From Proteles cristata cristata (lineage: Eukaryota > Chordata > Mammalia > Carnivora > Hyaenidae): a stretch of 64,000 nucleotides of DNA. The notes below the pieces were generated by a model. The model was given only the letters and a program-made list of their open reading frames with translations, was not told the origin of the DNA and did not search any database. The position numbers and the translations under genes are program-made. Location of the stretch: contig JAESUZ010001071.1 in the NCBI GenBank assembly GCA_017311185.1, positions 558,001-622,000 on the forward strand, in the 5' to 3' direction. Of the stretch, positions 35,727 through 47,489 are shown one piece after another. Within the stretch, counting starts at the first letter, position 1. The number at the start of each line of letters is the position of its first letter.

Positions 35727-35975
35727 CAGAGAGAGAGAGAAACCATAAGAGTCTTTTAAATACAGAGAACAAACTGAGGGATGCTGGCGGGGTGATTGGT
35801 GAGGGGATGGGCTAAATGGGCGAGGGGCATTAAGGAGTACACCTGTTGGGATAGCACTGAGTACTACATGTAAGTGATGAATCACTAAATTCTATTCCTG
35901 AAATCATTATGGCACTATATGCTAACTAACTTGGATTTAAATTTTTAAAAAATCAATAAAATAAAATTAAATTAA
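35727..35975 (+). mobile_element. L1 part 2: 3' UTR and tail
   Basis: Resumes with ACCATAAGAGTCTTTTAAAT, runs through GATGGGCTAAATGGGCGAGG and ATGGCACTATATGCTAACTA to AATAAAATAAAATTAAATT. It also carries an insertion-like 'gatagcactgagtactac' segment relative to the copy at 18.3 kb. Confidence 0.9.
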
Positions 35976-36499
35976 ATTAGTGGTCCACATTTTATTATTT
36001 TTAGCTTTCATTATATAGTTTTTTCTTTTTAAAAAATTTTTCCCTAAAGACTTCAATGATTTTATTTATATAGAGTTAGAAAATTTATTATGCAATTACT
36101 GAATTATTATAATGCAATTACTGAATAAAAACTAAGTAGGATTTTAATTTGAATGAATATGTACGCAATACCCTTCGACATTGTACAAATTGATGTACTC
36201 AAAATCACACATTTGACAAGACTTACACTATGAAACTATAATTATTATCTGACAGTGTCATTTTAGTGTCAAAAACCTCAGTTAATAAGTTTTTCTGTAC
36301 TGAATAAGTTCTTTAACTTTGAGGTCAATAGATCAATTATAATATTACTCATAATTAATTGTTCTGGAGTAATTTTCCAAAGTATCCAGTGGAATTGATA
36401 ATATGAAATTTCATATCTATCATGATTTCTGAAAAGTTTTCTTAGATTATAACTTTAAATATTCACTGTGTTATGCTGCTTGAGTTTTCAGTGATTTTT
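35976..36499. other. AT-rich unassigned stretch
   Basis: A short near-duplicate lies at 36079-36127: TTATTATGCAATTACTGAAT, then TAATGCAATTACTGAATA. No gene or repeat family recognised. Confidence 0.45.
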
Positions 36500-36765
36500 T
36501 CCCCATTTTATTGAAATATAACTGACAACATTATGTAAATTTATAAGTTTAAGGTGTAAAATGTGATGATTTGGAATATGTATATATCATGAAATGGTGA
36601 CCACAATAAGGGTAGTTAATGCATCTATAACCTCATATAGTTACCTTGTGTGTGTAGTGAGAACATTAAAGATTTAGTGTCTTAGCAAATTTCAATCATA
36701 TGATACAGTATTGGTAATCACTATCATCATGCTGTTTGTTAGATCCCTAGAATTTCTTTTCTTTT
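36500..36765 (-). mobile_element. old L1 3' UTR
   Basis: 'attttattgaaatataactgacaacatta', 'gtatatatcatgaaatggtgaccacaataag', 'gtcttagcaaatttcaatcatatgatacagtat' and 'catgctgtttgttagatccc' are the antisense 3' end of an L1M-type element. Confidence 0.8.
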
Positions 36766-37164
36766 TTCTTCAGTGATTTGAAGTCTAGGTGTTCTTTCTC
36801 TTCAACTTACACTGAGAGCATTTTTGTCTATTTTCTTGTTTTTTTTTCTACCACGAAAGTATTTTGGATTCAGTAAATTGCACACAGAGAAGGAACCCAG
36901 TGGAGAAATTATTACTTGCTCACTAAAGGATATTTCAAACTTAGAAAATTTATGGAAGTATTTGTAACTCAAAATTAGTCCCTAAGTACAGCATTGTTAG
37001 CACTCGCAAAATTAAATCCTTAGTTTCTATACTGGAAATGAACTGAGACAAAGTTATTGAGGATCATGCCAGTTATGGAAAGATATAAATAACCCTGTCA
37101 CTAAAAGTTTCCCAGTAGGAAGAAACAGAAAAAGATCCAGCCTTCTACCTAAGATTATTTGTAA

Positions 37165-37388
37165 TGCCAAGTGCATGTGTGCATGTGTGTGTGTGTGTGT
37201 GTGTGTGTTTGAGAGAGAGAGAGAGAAAGAAAGAGAGAGAGAGAGAAAGATATTAAGTGCAAACAGAGAGAAGGCCAGAGGGGGAGGGAGGGAGGGAAAG
37301 AGAGGGAGAGAGGGGAGGGAGGGAGAGAGGGGAGGGAGGGAGAGAGGGGAGGGAGGGAGAGAGAGAGAGAGAGAAGGAGGGAGGGAGG

Positions 37389-37429
<41 letters not shown>

Positions 37430-37430
37430 T
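37165..37430. repeat. compound (GT)n-(GA)n-(GGGA)n microsatellite
   Basis: TGTGTG to about 37207, then about 220 bases of GA, GGGA and GGGAGAGAGGGGA blocks. It directly abuts the tail side of a minus-strand SINE and probably grew from its GA/CT-rich body. All frames through it are low-complexity Arg-Glu-Gly or Ser-Leu-Pro peptides. Confidence 0.93.
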
Positions 37431-37554
37431 GAAATATTTTCCATGCTCAGTACCCCGACGACGGAGAGCTTGATCCCATGACCCTGGCTGGGATCATAAC
37501 CTGAGCTGAAATCAAGAGTTGGACACTCAAATGATTGAGCCACGCAGGCACCCT
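37431..37554 (-). mobile_element. SINEC, old copy
   Basis: GGGATCATAACCTGAGCTGA, 'gttggacactcaaatgattgagccacgcaggcaccct' is the antisense head. The B-box region reads GAGCTTGATCCCATGACC. Its tail side is the microsatellite described just upstream. Confidence 0.8.
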
Positions 37555-40519
37555 GCTTTCTTTTTCTGAACTAGTCAATAGCAAAATAAAGGGAAGTCTG
37601 ACCCCAGTAAAGTATCTAGCTTACGTGAAGAGACTCAGGCAATGGCAAAAGATGCAGAGGTGTAAAAAACAACAACAACAAATAGAGCCTGTTTCAACAC
37701 ACCCATGCTCTTTGCCTAGCTTGTTTACTAACCTGGGTTTGAATCGCATATGTGCCCTAAACTACGTTTATGAGTTCTGCTAATGTAGCCTCTTAATGCT
37801 AGACCTTAGTTTTACTAGTCTGCCATTTTCCTGCCTTTTTCACCATTTCTAGGTTCATGGATGCATCTAAAGATTAAACACAATCATCCCAACTAGTGAC
37901 TAGGTTTTAATTTTTAAAGAGGCTGATATCCTCCTATTTTATCATGAAATCTTCACTTGCCTTCCACTCCCATGATTTCTCCTCCTTCCATCACAAGAGT
38001 GTGCAGGGAAGGGAAACCATTGTTGAGCAGATAACATAGAACATCAGGAGGGCTTGGAAACATCAGCCAACAACAGGGCCCATTGTCATTTTCCTCCTAG
38101 AAAATTTAGGTGAGGAAAATGTTGTCTCTAGTAAATGATATCAAGAACAACATGAGCACAGCCCAGATTTATGTCTTCTTACCCAGTGGTCACCAGGACA
38201 TCTTTCCCATAGAGTTTTGAAGGGCTCATTAAGTTTCTCAGTCCTGCTAAACAACTATCACTGGCTTAAATCCCTCACTATATTCCTGCTAACTCCTCTA
38301 ATCCTTGCAATACAAAGGCCTCCAAGGCTACACATAAAGTAAAACCAAATTAAGCGGTATGCATCATTACAGATGGAAAATTATCCCAAGGAGGAGAGGT
38401 ATGTTTTGAGGACAAAGGGTGAGCATTCTGGGCACTGGCAAATGATCTCTTTCTGTTTATATCAGCCAGGCTGTTTCAGAGGCCGCTTCTCCAGCAGCTA
38501 TTTCACTGGAAATGTGCCTCGCTAAGGGAAATGCACTGGCAGATGTGTGGGATACTTTTGCACTTGCATTGAAACTCCCGGAAGAGGCTGGTTCTCATTT
38601 GGACATAATTTATACTTTGCTGCCACTAAAACTCAGTTTACCCATATTTCCACTAAAATGGCCATACTTTCCTTGGAGGGATTTATATGAATCCATTCAC
38701 ATGTGAATTCTGTATGCTCAGATAACTTGTAAAACCTTTCATGTAATTAGACAGAGCATGCATGTCGTTATGTTTTGTTAAGCTACTTTCTGATCTTCAT
38801 ATTTAATTCTAGGCAAAGATTTTGGCCTATCTGCCATGAGTAGAAGAGGGAAAGAAACAAGTGAAAAGGTGGGAACAGAGAACAGTAGTCTGTACAAGGT
38901 AAAGACCAAGAAAATTGATATCACAAAGCTTTCAATGTTGTCATATTTTATTACTTTGTTACTTTAATTATACAGGGTAAGCAAGAGTTATCATTTTGTG
39001 TCAAACTTTGCTTCATTTTCCCCTGACTCTGTCTCTAAAAGAAACGCTGTTAGAGAGGGAAATTTGCCCACCTTTGAATTTATCTCGGAACTGAGTACAG
39101 TCTTGGATTTCTTACATTAACGCAACTAAAAACTGACAGATGTTTTCAGCCCCCACTGATTCTTGATAATTGAATGAATGTGTTAGTGAAGCAACATTCA
39201 CATGGCACTGATTGTTTTGGAACTTAGCATTCTTGAGCTTCAAAGGGATTATTTACTGTTATTTAAGAATTTCCATTCAGTGTCCTCTGAAAAATATTGA
39301 CCAATTTTCCTTTTTCCTTATACTTCCTCAAATGTTTTTACAACCTATACATACATACAATACACACTCCGAAAGGAAATTGTTTGGATTTTGAGAAGTG
39401 GGATGAAATATGATTGTTGAAATGGAAAATGTTATTACCATTCCTAAAAAATCCTAAAATTAATCATTTTTTACTGTTGTGTTTATATTTTATTTTGGAA
39501 TAGGATTTAAACTATGGATTTTCCAAAGGCCCTTTCAGATGCTATGAAACCTCACAAAGGAATAACTATCTACTTTGACTGTTTGCCAACAGTCTTTGAA
39601 GAAAGCTAGTGTATTTTCAGTTTGTTTTAAAGGTAGGAGGTAAGGTCTTCTTGTAGGTGTTTTCAGTGTAATTCCATCTTCTTGTGTTCAGTATACAATG
39701 AGTTATTTTATGTTATGAAGGGGCGTGTGGATAGGATGCTTGGAAAGATCATTAGCTATGCAACTAGTTTTCCCAAGATCTGCCCCCAATTTAATCAGAG
39801 AAGGTAAGATGGTGTTTAGAAAAGAGAGTTGTTGCAGGATTCTAAATTTAAGAGTGAATTAAGGAAATTTTCAGACTCACTCACAGTCCTGGTACTCCAG
39901 TTATTCCCTCACATAAACAAGAGCTTCATTTTGATTGCAATTAGAAGATTATATTGTTGCGGGTCAGAAGGCACTTTTGACATTAGCAAATATTTTCAGG
40001 GAGAGCTCCAACTGATTTTCCTGTTAAGAAAAAAAATCTAATTGCAGAGTGGTAACAATCTAGGTAGATGGTATAGCATGACTGCAGTTGAATGACTTAT
40101 GCTTTCCCATGTAAACATCACTGATGATGCCTCGATTGACGGGCTTGCCTTGACAATTGATCATAAAAAGATGCTCAATCTTGGCAGGGGAAGAGCTAAA
40201 ACATCTGGTTTAATAGATGTTGATGCACAGGCAGGGATGTCAATCACCTTCAGATTGAATTGTTTGGATTTGATGCTAAGTGGAAATTTGCAGATCTGAT
40301 TATTAAAATGGCAAAGCAATCCTTTATAATGGCCACGGGGATAAACATCATTTGGAAAATAGGGCAAAAGCCAAAGTTTTAGCAATGTGTAGTTGGTCCG
40401 AAACTCAATCCACTTTCTTCAAAGTGAGAGGTAAGTATGTAGTCTCCCACCCTGCCAAAATGATTCCCAGCATGGAAAAGAACTTTTTAAATGCAATGCC
40501 CGTTAGTGCCCTTATATCC
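37555..40519. other. repeat-free stretch, possibly with conserved noncoding DNA
   Basis: No transposon recognised over almost 3 kb. The part at about 39800-40430 has mixed composition with homeodomain-like ATTA/TAAT and GATTGCAATTAG motifs. It looks like the sort of sequence kept as an enhancer, but this cannot be shown from one genome. Small frames (e.g. 38512-38706, 40099-40299) lack motifs. Confidence 0.35.
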
Positions 40520-40533
40520 AGAGCTTGAGTTTA

Positions 40534-40758
40534 TTTATTTATATTTTTTAATGTTTTATTTATTACTGAGAGAGAGAGGACAGCATGAACAGGGGAGGGT
40601 CAGAGGAGAGAGATGGAGATACAGAATCCAAAACAGCCTCCAGGCTTTGAGCTGGCTGTCAGCACAGAGCCCAGCATGGGGCTTGAACCCACGAACCATG
40701 AGATCATGACCTGAGCAGAAGTCGGACGCTTAACCGACTGAGCCATCCAGGCACCCCC
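40534..40758 (-). mobile_element. SINEC
   Basis: Antisense head GAGCCATCCAGGCACCCCC at the right end, GGGGCTTGAACCC B box, GA-rich body and TTTAATGTTTTATTTATT tail. Target duplication AGAGCTTGAGTTTA at 40520-40533 versus AGAACTCGAGTTTA at 40759-40772 (two differences). Confidence 0.95.
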
Positions 40759-40772
40759 AGAACTCGAGTTTA

Positions 40773-41454
40773 AAGGAAATTTTTATTTGGAGATCTTTAC
40801 AAGGACCTGAGAAACAAATAACCACTTTGACATAGTGTTGTAAATTAATATTAAAGACATCCAAGCAAAATAATTAGAAGAGGTGTGTAGTACTAATGAT
40901 AATCTGAATATTTAGGCAGAAATAGACATGTGACAAATGCACTTTGCTCTTTAGCTGCATTTAATTTTGTTTTACATACATATAAACATGTTATAAAGAA
41001 TATATCAAAATAAGTAGAAGTAGTCATATTGGAAAGACATAGTTAAGAATTCCAGCATCTTCACTAGGATTTTTTTTAAGTAAATGAGCAAAATTTCCCC
41101 TTTAATTCAGATTCATATATTGCTTTTAACCTAATATTTTATTATTATTATTATTATTATTAGTCAGAGTTTTAAAATATAGTACCAATTTTTAAAATTC
41201 CATTTGCATGTGTGTGTTTCAAAGAATTCTAATCCCCAAATAGTAAGTAGATTTGATTTACAGAATTTCTCCCTAAGTCAACAGATACATACAGAAGCAT
41301 ATATCTTTTCCCATGGGAAAACATTCCAAGATGTTAGATTTCTCTTAATTTTCAAAAACCTTAAGATGGTCTAGAGACAGTCATGATCATACCCTAAAGT
41401 TTTTTTCCCCCTTCTCCCAACAAGCAAACTGTTGAGGCCCTAATATAAGTCAGT
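40773..41454. other. unassigned stretch with (ATT)n
   Basis: An (ATT)n array of about 8 units lies at 41137-41162. Otherwise AT-rich and without a recognised repeat or gene. Confidence 0.45.
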
Positions 41455-41665
41455 GATTCATTCAGTAATTCACTGAACCAATGACATTTGTCCAGTAGCT
41501 AGTGTGGCAGGCCCTGGGCTACCCAATAAAAGGAAGTTAGTTGAAGGTAGAGATTTATTTCCCCTTGATTCACTCTTCCATCCCTCACATCAAGAAAATT
41601 GCTTGGCAGATGGTAGACACTCAAAAGCATGATAATTGAGTAAAAGAATTAACAAAGAATGAGTA
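41455..41665. mobile_element. L2 tail fragments (weak)
   Basis: 'gattcattcagtaattcactgaacc...ggcaggccctgggctac' is like an antisense L2 3' end. It is followed by 'ttgcttggcagatggtagacactcaaaag', like a sense L2 end. Both are low identity. Confidence 0.35.
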
Positions 41666-41974
41666 ACTAATATAAGATATCTTTCTCCAGGAGGTTCTAT
41701 CTTATTTGTGTTTTCAAGAGAAATAATCAGAGACATTTAAACAGTCTGTGTTCATATAAGTAACAAAAGACATAGAGAATTTACAGTGCCTAACTAGTTG
41801 AAAGGTAAAACTTCAAGATTCTCTAACATTTAATATATTAACATGATACACTAGATACAGGTTTTTACTTTTATCACATATCTTGCTAAATACTATTCTG
41901 ATGTACAAACATGGTACCTGTGGTATTAATTAAATATTATCTGTGTTTAGAGAGATGCATACAATGTTTCAGAA

Positions 41975-42188
41975 CAGAGGTTGGCAAAATTTTTCTTAAA
42001 GAAACTGATAGTTTAGGTTTTGGAAGTCATGTGATCTTTGTGGTGACTCAGCTCTGTCATTGTACTATGAAAACAGCCATAGGCAATATGTAAATGAATG
42101 AATGTGATTCTGTTCCAATTAAACTTTATTTACAAAATCAGGTGAAGGACAAGGTATGGTTCATGGACTATGGTTTTGATCATTCCTG
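41975..42188 (+). mobile_element. short hAT (Charlie-type) DNA transposon with TIRs and TSD
   Basis: Left end CAGAGGTTGGCAAAA pairs with the reverse complement of the right end (CAGGAATGATCAAAA). It is flanked by an 8-base target duplication, TTTCAGAA at 41967-41974 and TTTTAGAA at 42189-42196 (one difference), the length typical of hAT elements. Inner landmarks 'catgtgatctttgtggtgactcag' and 'ccaattaaactttatttacaaaatcagg' match a common mammalian non-autonomous Charlie element. No transposase. Confidence 0.88.
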
Positions 42189-42859
42189 TTTTAGAAAGTT
42201 AAAAAAAAAACTTTCCAAAGAATTTCTGCTATGAAAAATTGACTTATAAATAATATTTCTGGATTAAGAGAATTAAAATATCCCTCTTTAGACTTGTCAT
42301 CAATGCTCTGGCCATATTGAAAAAATACTCCTAGTAAGTTGACACCATTTCCCAGAATTATTCCCCAGGATTATTCTTAGTGCCTCCTCATTTTATTTTA
42401 TGTGACAATTTCTTCTTAATTTTACTTTGTGGTTTTCAGCATCTCTATTGCATTTTAGATAAAAATAAGATATCTCTAATTCTTCAATAATGCCATAGAA
42501 ATACAACTTCAGTTCTGTATTATGTGTCTTAAGTGTTTTAACCATGCTGGAAATGAAAACCAGACAAAATCAAGATTTTCACTACAATTTTAGTATGTAG
42601 TGACCGCTCCTTAGTATCACTCTCTCCTTTGAATTTGAGCCAGAATAATTAGCAAGTTGTCTTTCAGACATGGAACTGGAATCTAAGAAGTTTGGGATGC
42701 CTGGTCATGGTCACCAGTCAATTAGTGCGGGGCTTTCCTGTGGGTTCATGCTGTTTCTTCCCTATGAGTTTTGCATGTCTTGCTAAATATTTTTTAAAAA
42801 ATGTCTTGCAAGATCTATTTCCTTTCAGTGATTTTTTTTTTCTGCTGAAGAACGTCTTT

Positions 42860-43000
42860 CTTCCTTCCTTCCTTCCTTCCTTCCTTCCTTCCTTCCTTCC
42901 TTCCTTCCTTCTTTCCTTCTTCCTTTCCTCTTTCTTCCTTCCTTTCTTCCTTTCTTCCTTTCTTCCTTTCTTCCTCTCCCTTCCTTCCTCTCTCTCCCCC
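42860..43000. repeat. (TTCC)n microsatellite
   Basis: Roughly 14 uninterrupted CTTC units, then degenerate TTTCTTCC units to the CTCTCTC end. Frames of 134 and 163 codons across it (42692-43183 plus, 42718-43122 minus) are created by the repeat and are not genes. Confidence 0.95.
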
Positions 43001-43764
43001 TCGTCCACAGAACTACTCTCTCTACATAGGAAAGTATCCAAGTATGTGGATGAAAGAGACCACACAGAAGTTCTGGCACATGTCCAAACCTTGAGAATTG
43101 CCCCAAGTAGAAGATACATCAAACCTAGATATTACCAATATGGAGCTAAAAGAAAAAAAAATACAGAAAAAGAATACCTGTAAAACAGGTAACCATTTAC
43201 CTTCCCTTTCCTAAAGTGCAATAACTCTAATCCACTGTTCTTTTTTCTTGGGGTCCAATTGCCTCTCCCCCACCAACCTTGGACCTCCACAATGGTGGTG
43301 CTTTCCAGGCAGAATACTCCAGCATCTCATTAATTTTCAATCTGGGATTAACTAAAAAATCATAACTAACATTAATCTGAAAGTTGATTGTTTGCTTCTC
43401 TCACTGATAACTCTACCCTTAGTTTTAAAGATCACACCTATATGCTTGATGCCTGTTGTATTATTCTTGAAAAACACCAGTGCCCCTCAATGCAGTTTAA
43501 GGGGGTGGTAGAAAAGAGGGGCAAAGATTGAGACATTTCCATAAGAGGGATTATCACAGTAGAGTTTATAGAAGGGAAGAATAATATGTGCAATGAAAAA
43601 GCAAGTCTTTAGAATTTACTGTTAAAAAAATGAAAGAGAAGTAGTGGTGCTTATATTATCTTTGAAGAAATCTTTGGGTCAAGAAACTAGCATTTGCCTT
43701 GTTGGTTATAAGGTACTGAAACTAATTCTTGGGCAAAAAAAAAGTCTATGAACATGGTACCATG
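43001..43764. other. unassigned stretch
   Basis: No repeat family, RNA gene or exon recognised. Confidence 0.4.
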
Positions 43765-43970
43765 GTGTCATTGATCTGAGTCTTAATTTTGCTTTGCCAC
43801 TTACTAATTAGTTGTGTGGCTATGAGCAAAACACATAATTTATAAATCACAATATAGGTTACATTTTTATAAAAAAAATAATATCTACTTATATCATGGT
43901 GTTTCTCATGGGCACAAAATGTGATACTGTAACTTAAGGATCTCGTAATGCATATAAATGATTAGAAAGA
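43765..43970 (+). mobile_element. MIR SINE fragment
   Basis: 'tttgccacttactaattagttgtgtggctatgagcaaaacacataa' is the sense MIR tRNA-proximal core. The 3' half is decayed. Confidence 0.65.
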
Positions 43971-44209
43971 TGTAGAGCACACAAGTTGTGTTATGTTGTC
44001 TAGTGCTTTGTTGAAGCTCATAAGGGAGCTTCTAGATGGTATTGGAAAGTTAAAGGGATAGGAATCAGGATCCCGAATCTCAAATCAACCAAAGCATCTC
44101 AGTATCTGTTTTACATTTTGAGATTTTTAGTAATAGTTTGCTCCAAAAAGAGTGTCTATTTATTTAAAGAATTGAAAACCACTTAAATTTTAAAAATTAA
44201 ATTATAAGT

Positions 44210-44300
44210 TAGAAAACCCATATTTTAGTCACAGGTTTAGAACTTATTAGCTATGTGATCTCAGAAAGTTAAACAAATTTATGTAAAAATGGTTATCTAT
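44210..44300 (+). mobile_element. MIR SINE fragment (weak)
   Basis: 'tagaacttattagctatgtgatctcagaaagttaaac' follows the MIR core over about 40 bases. Confidence 0.5.
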
Positions 44301-44366
44301 TTACCCATGGTAACTTTGTAATAATTTATGTTTGGTTAGCTCTGGATGCAATTTGTCCTAATTTTT

Positions 44367-44588
44367 TTTTAAGTTTGTTTATTTATTGAGAGAGAGACAG
44401 AGAGAGAAAGAACACATGCACATGAGCAGAGGAGGGGCAGAGAGAGAGAGTGAGACAGAGAATTATAAGCAGGCTTTGTGGTGTCAGTGCAGAGCCTGAT
44501 ATGGGACTCTATCTCAGGAAACGTGAGATCATGACCTGAGCCAAATGTAAGAGTCAGAGGCTCAACCAACTGAGTCACCCAGGTACCC
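44367..44588 (-). mobile_element. SINEC, older copy
   Basis: Antisense head GAGTCACCCAGGTACCCC, ACGTGAGATCATGACCTGAG, GA-rich body. Target duplication CAATTTGTCCTAATTTTT (44349-44366) and CAATTTGTCATAATTTTT (44589-44606), 18 bases with one difference. Confidence 0.95.
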
Positions 44589-44606
44589 CAATTTGTCATA
44601 ATTTTT

Positions 44607-45269
44607 AAGGGCAATCCAGTTATCCTACAGTTTTGAACTCATATTTTTAGTAGCCATTTGTCTGACTTCTTTGGCAGTTTCTTCTTTGTCCAAAGTAAAT
44701 CTGCATTTCTGAAGCTCCATGTATTCTCACATATAGACACAGGCACAGTCACAGAAGAGCAGATAGCTTTAATCTTATTATTTATCAACTAGTGGTCTTA
44801 GTAATACATTTTATTACCTCCCAGACAAAGTGTTTAATAAAGTATCAAATAATTTGAAGAGTAAATTGATTACATACAAAGACACTTACTGTAAACAAAG
44901 CATTATGAAGTCAATATATTCATGCCAAAAGTAGTTATCTTATTCAATATGAGGTATAGTTACTGGTATGGACCTTGTACCTTCATCTTAAGAAACAGGG
45001 TCAGCAGGCATTTTGTCAAAACAAGTTATCCAATCATTTTGAGCTCCACAAAACACAAACGTGTTTAGATCACCATTTAAAAAAATGAATTGTTTATGAA
45101 TGAAATGCATAGCCTCTATATGTAGAGAACAGTTTATTCTCCACTAGGCAGATAATACTGAGTTTTGCTATGAATTAGATACAAATGCTAGAAAATAGTG
45201 AAGCTGATAATTATCCAAGAGATTACCTCAAGATTTTGTCTCTGAATATTTTGCAAACAACAAAATTAA
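44607..45269. other. unassigned stretch
   Basis: AT-rich; nothing recognised. Confidence 0.4.
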
Positions 45270-45490
45270 TAATCATTAACATTGAGTGCTTATTATGTAC
45301 TAGTTGCTATGTTCAACAATACACATCGATTATATCATTTAATCCTCATATCATCTCCGTCAGGTGGTTATTAATACTATTATTTTACAGATGAGAAAGT
45401 AAGTTGAAGACAGGTAAATAGTCTCTTATCCAGGAAGAGGTGAAAATGGAAATTGTGCTCGATCACTCTGCTTTCAGAGCCTGTACAAGA
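45270..45490 (-). mobile_element. MIR SINE, antisense
   Basis: 'gagtgcttattatgtactagttgctatg', ATATCATTTAATCCTCATAT, TATTATTTTACAGATGAGAA and 'tgctcgatcactctgctttcagagcc' follow the whole reversed MIR. Confidence 0.75.
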
Positions 45491-45605
45491 ACTCCTCTGA
45501 CATTTCATTGTTTTATAACCAGCGACTTGACATAGTGGGACACATCACATCAAGGAGTTCATTTTATTCAACATCAGGAAGTTACACTTCTCAAAAGTAG
45601 ATGTC

Positions 45606-45776
45606 CTAGGCTGCCTGGGTGGCTCAGTCGGTTAAGCATCTGACTTTGGCTCAGGTCATGATCTAACAGTTCGTGGGTTCGAACCCTGAGTCAGGCTCTA
45701 TGCTGACAGCCAGCTCAGAGCCTGGAGGCTGTTTTGGAATCTGTATTTCCCTCTCTCTCTGACCCTCCCCTGCTCA

Positions 45777-45813
<37 letters not shown>

Positions 45814-45881
45814 TGTCTCTCTCTCTCTCTGTGTCTCTCTCTCTCTTTCAGAAATAAATAAAACATTAAAAATATTTTTTT
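45606..45881 (+). mobile_element. SINEC with expanded CT region
   Basis: GCTGCCTGGGTGGCTCAGTC head, GTTCGTGGGTTCGAACCC B box, about 90 bases of CT repeats (45777-45849), then AAATAAATAAAACATT. Target duplication AAGTAGATGTC at 45595-45605 and 45882-45892, with CTAG following on both sides. Confidence 0.95.
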
Positions 45882-45892
45882 AAGTAGATGTC

Positions 45893-46523
45893 TCCTAGAT
45901 ACAGGACAGCAATTCCTGTACCGCCATTGTGAACTTGGTTGTGGCTGAAAGTTTCCTGGCAAAGTTGTTGCTGCATCCAGCCAGGGCATTCTAGAGCTGA
46001 GAGATGTGTCTGTGATAGGCTATCGTCCCCTCAGAGTTGATTTCTCTGCAGTAGGGCACTGTGTTGTCTGTGGCTTGCAAACATATTTCATGTATTTTTA
46101 TGGATAATTGTAGGAATGGAGGGCACTTTATCTTACTGTGTCTCTCCAATAAAGGGGAAACATTTTTTTGAATGCTCAATACAAAGAAAATCTGTTCAAA
46201 TATTGCTCAGCAACTGCTGGTGCATGTGTGTGTGTGGGGGCATGAGTGTATAAATGCATGTGTAATAAAAATACATGCAATTATGTAAAAGTGAGTCAGA
46301 ATGCATGGGCATGCGAATTGGAGAATATATGCGTGTATGTGTTCTTAAGCACATGGTGAATAAATATGTATTTCGTGAACTAATTTTACCTTTCACTTTA
46401 TCTTCCAGTACTGCTGTTGCTTACTCCAATTTGTCTTGATTTATCTATTTTTTTTAAATTTTTGGTGTTGTATTCATTTCTGTAGTGCATCTCAATTTTT
46501 TTATATCTATTTTATATCTAAAT
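45893..46523. other. unassigned stretch
   Basis: Short frames at 45991-46179 and 46196-46396 (minus) have no motif. No repeat recognised. Confidence 0.4.
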
Positions 46524-46535
46524 AAAACTCAACTT

Positions 46536-46759
46536 TTATTTATTTATTTATTTTATAGTTTATTCATTTTTGAGACAGAGAGAGACAGAGCATGAGCAGG
46601 GCAGGGGCAGAGAGAGAGGGAGACACAGAATCCGAAACAGGCTCCAGGCTCTGATCTGCCAGTATAGAACCTGTCGCAGGGCTTGAACCCACAAACCGCG
46701 AGATCATGACCTGAGCCATAGTCAGACGCTTAACTGACTGAGCCACCCAGGTGCCCTGA
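46536..46759 (-). mobile_element. SINEC
   Basis: Antisense head GAGCCACCCAGGTGCCC, AACCGCGAGATCATGACC, GA-rich body, TTTATTCATTTTTGAGACAG and TTTA-rich tail. Target duplication AAAACTCAACTT at 46524-46535 and AAAACTTAACTT at 46760-46771. The 60-codon minus frame inside is translated SINE. Confidence 0.94.
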
Positions 46760-46974
46760 AAAACTTAACTTCTCATTAAACATATAAATTCCCTGAGACA
46801 TAGTGTTCTCCCCTTTAAAATGAGAATAATAAAAATCACCTTTAGAACAAATGAGGCAGGTGAAAGAGTGTTTAAACTACGAAGCTTTATTCTACTCTAA
46901 GGAGTTATTGCTTCACAATTCCTGGATACATTGCTTTATGCTATTTACAACTTCAGAGCCTTTATTCAGTACTA

Positions 46975-47160
46975 TTAAATAAATATTTATTGGTGCCACA
47001 TGCCAGGTACTGTTCCAAGCATTTTATATGTATGAACTTATTTGATTTCCACATAACTCTATTGAGTAGATACTACTATTATCCCCATTTTATAGATAGG
47101 GAAATTGAGGCACAGAGAAATTATGTTTATTTGTCCAATTTTGAAGAGCTAAACTTGATG
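46975..47160 (-). mobile_element. MIR SINE, antisense
   Basis: 'taaataaatatttattggtgccacatgccaggtactg', 'cattttatatgtatgaactta', 'tattatccccattttatagatagggaaattgaggcacagagaaatta': reversed MIR with a good core. Confidence 0.8.
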
Positions 47161-47489
47161 ACGTTATAATTTATGGTCTGTGGTATTAGCTTCTTTGTAT
47201 TATTTTGGCACATACACTTGTTATTTTAAGAGTAGGTATTACCTATTCCTTTTCCTAGAGTTATTTTATTTTTATTATTTTAGTTATTTTATTCATTTAT
47301 TATTGTAAGATTATAACTTTTAAGAGTTTAATTCTAAGTGTATATTTTAACAATGATATTCAAATATACTATCATAAGGCTGCTATAAAAAAAAGTATCC
47401 ATAGATTTGATTAAATATTTTCAACTACAATATTTTCCTTCTTTTCACCAAAGATACCTACTTATTTTTAAGGGCTGAAATAAAATGTA

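Noticed and set aside
37175..37543. Several Arg/Glu/Gly or Ser/Leu/Pro-rich frames on both strands
   Set aside because: Products of the compound GT/GA/GGGA microsatellite.
42692..43183. 163-codon plus-strand frame, the longest in the window
   Set aside because: Its centre is the (TTCC)n microsatellite (Leu-Pro-Ser-Phe repeats) and the flanks show no motif. The minus-strand 134-codon frame is the same repeat read as Lys/Glu/Arg.
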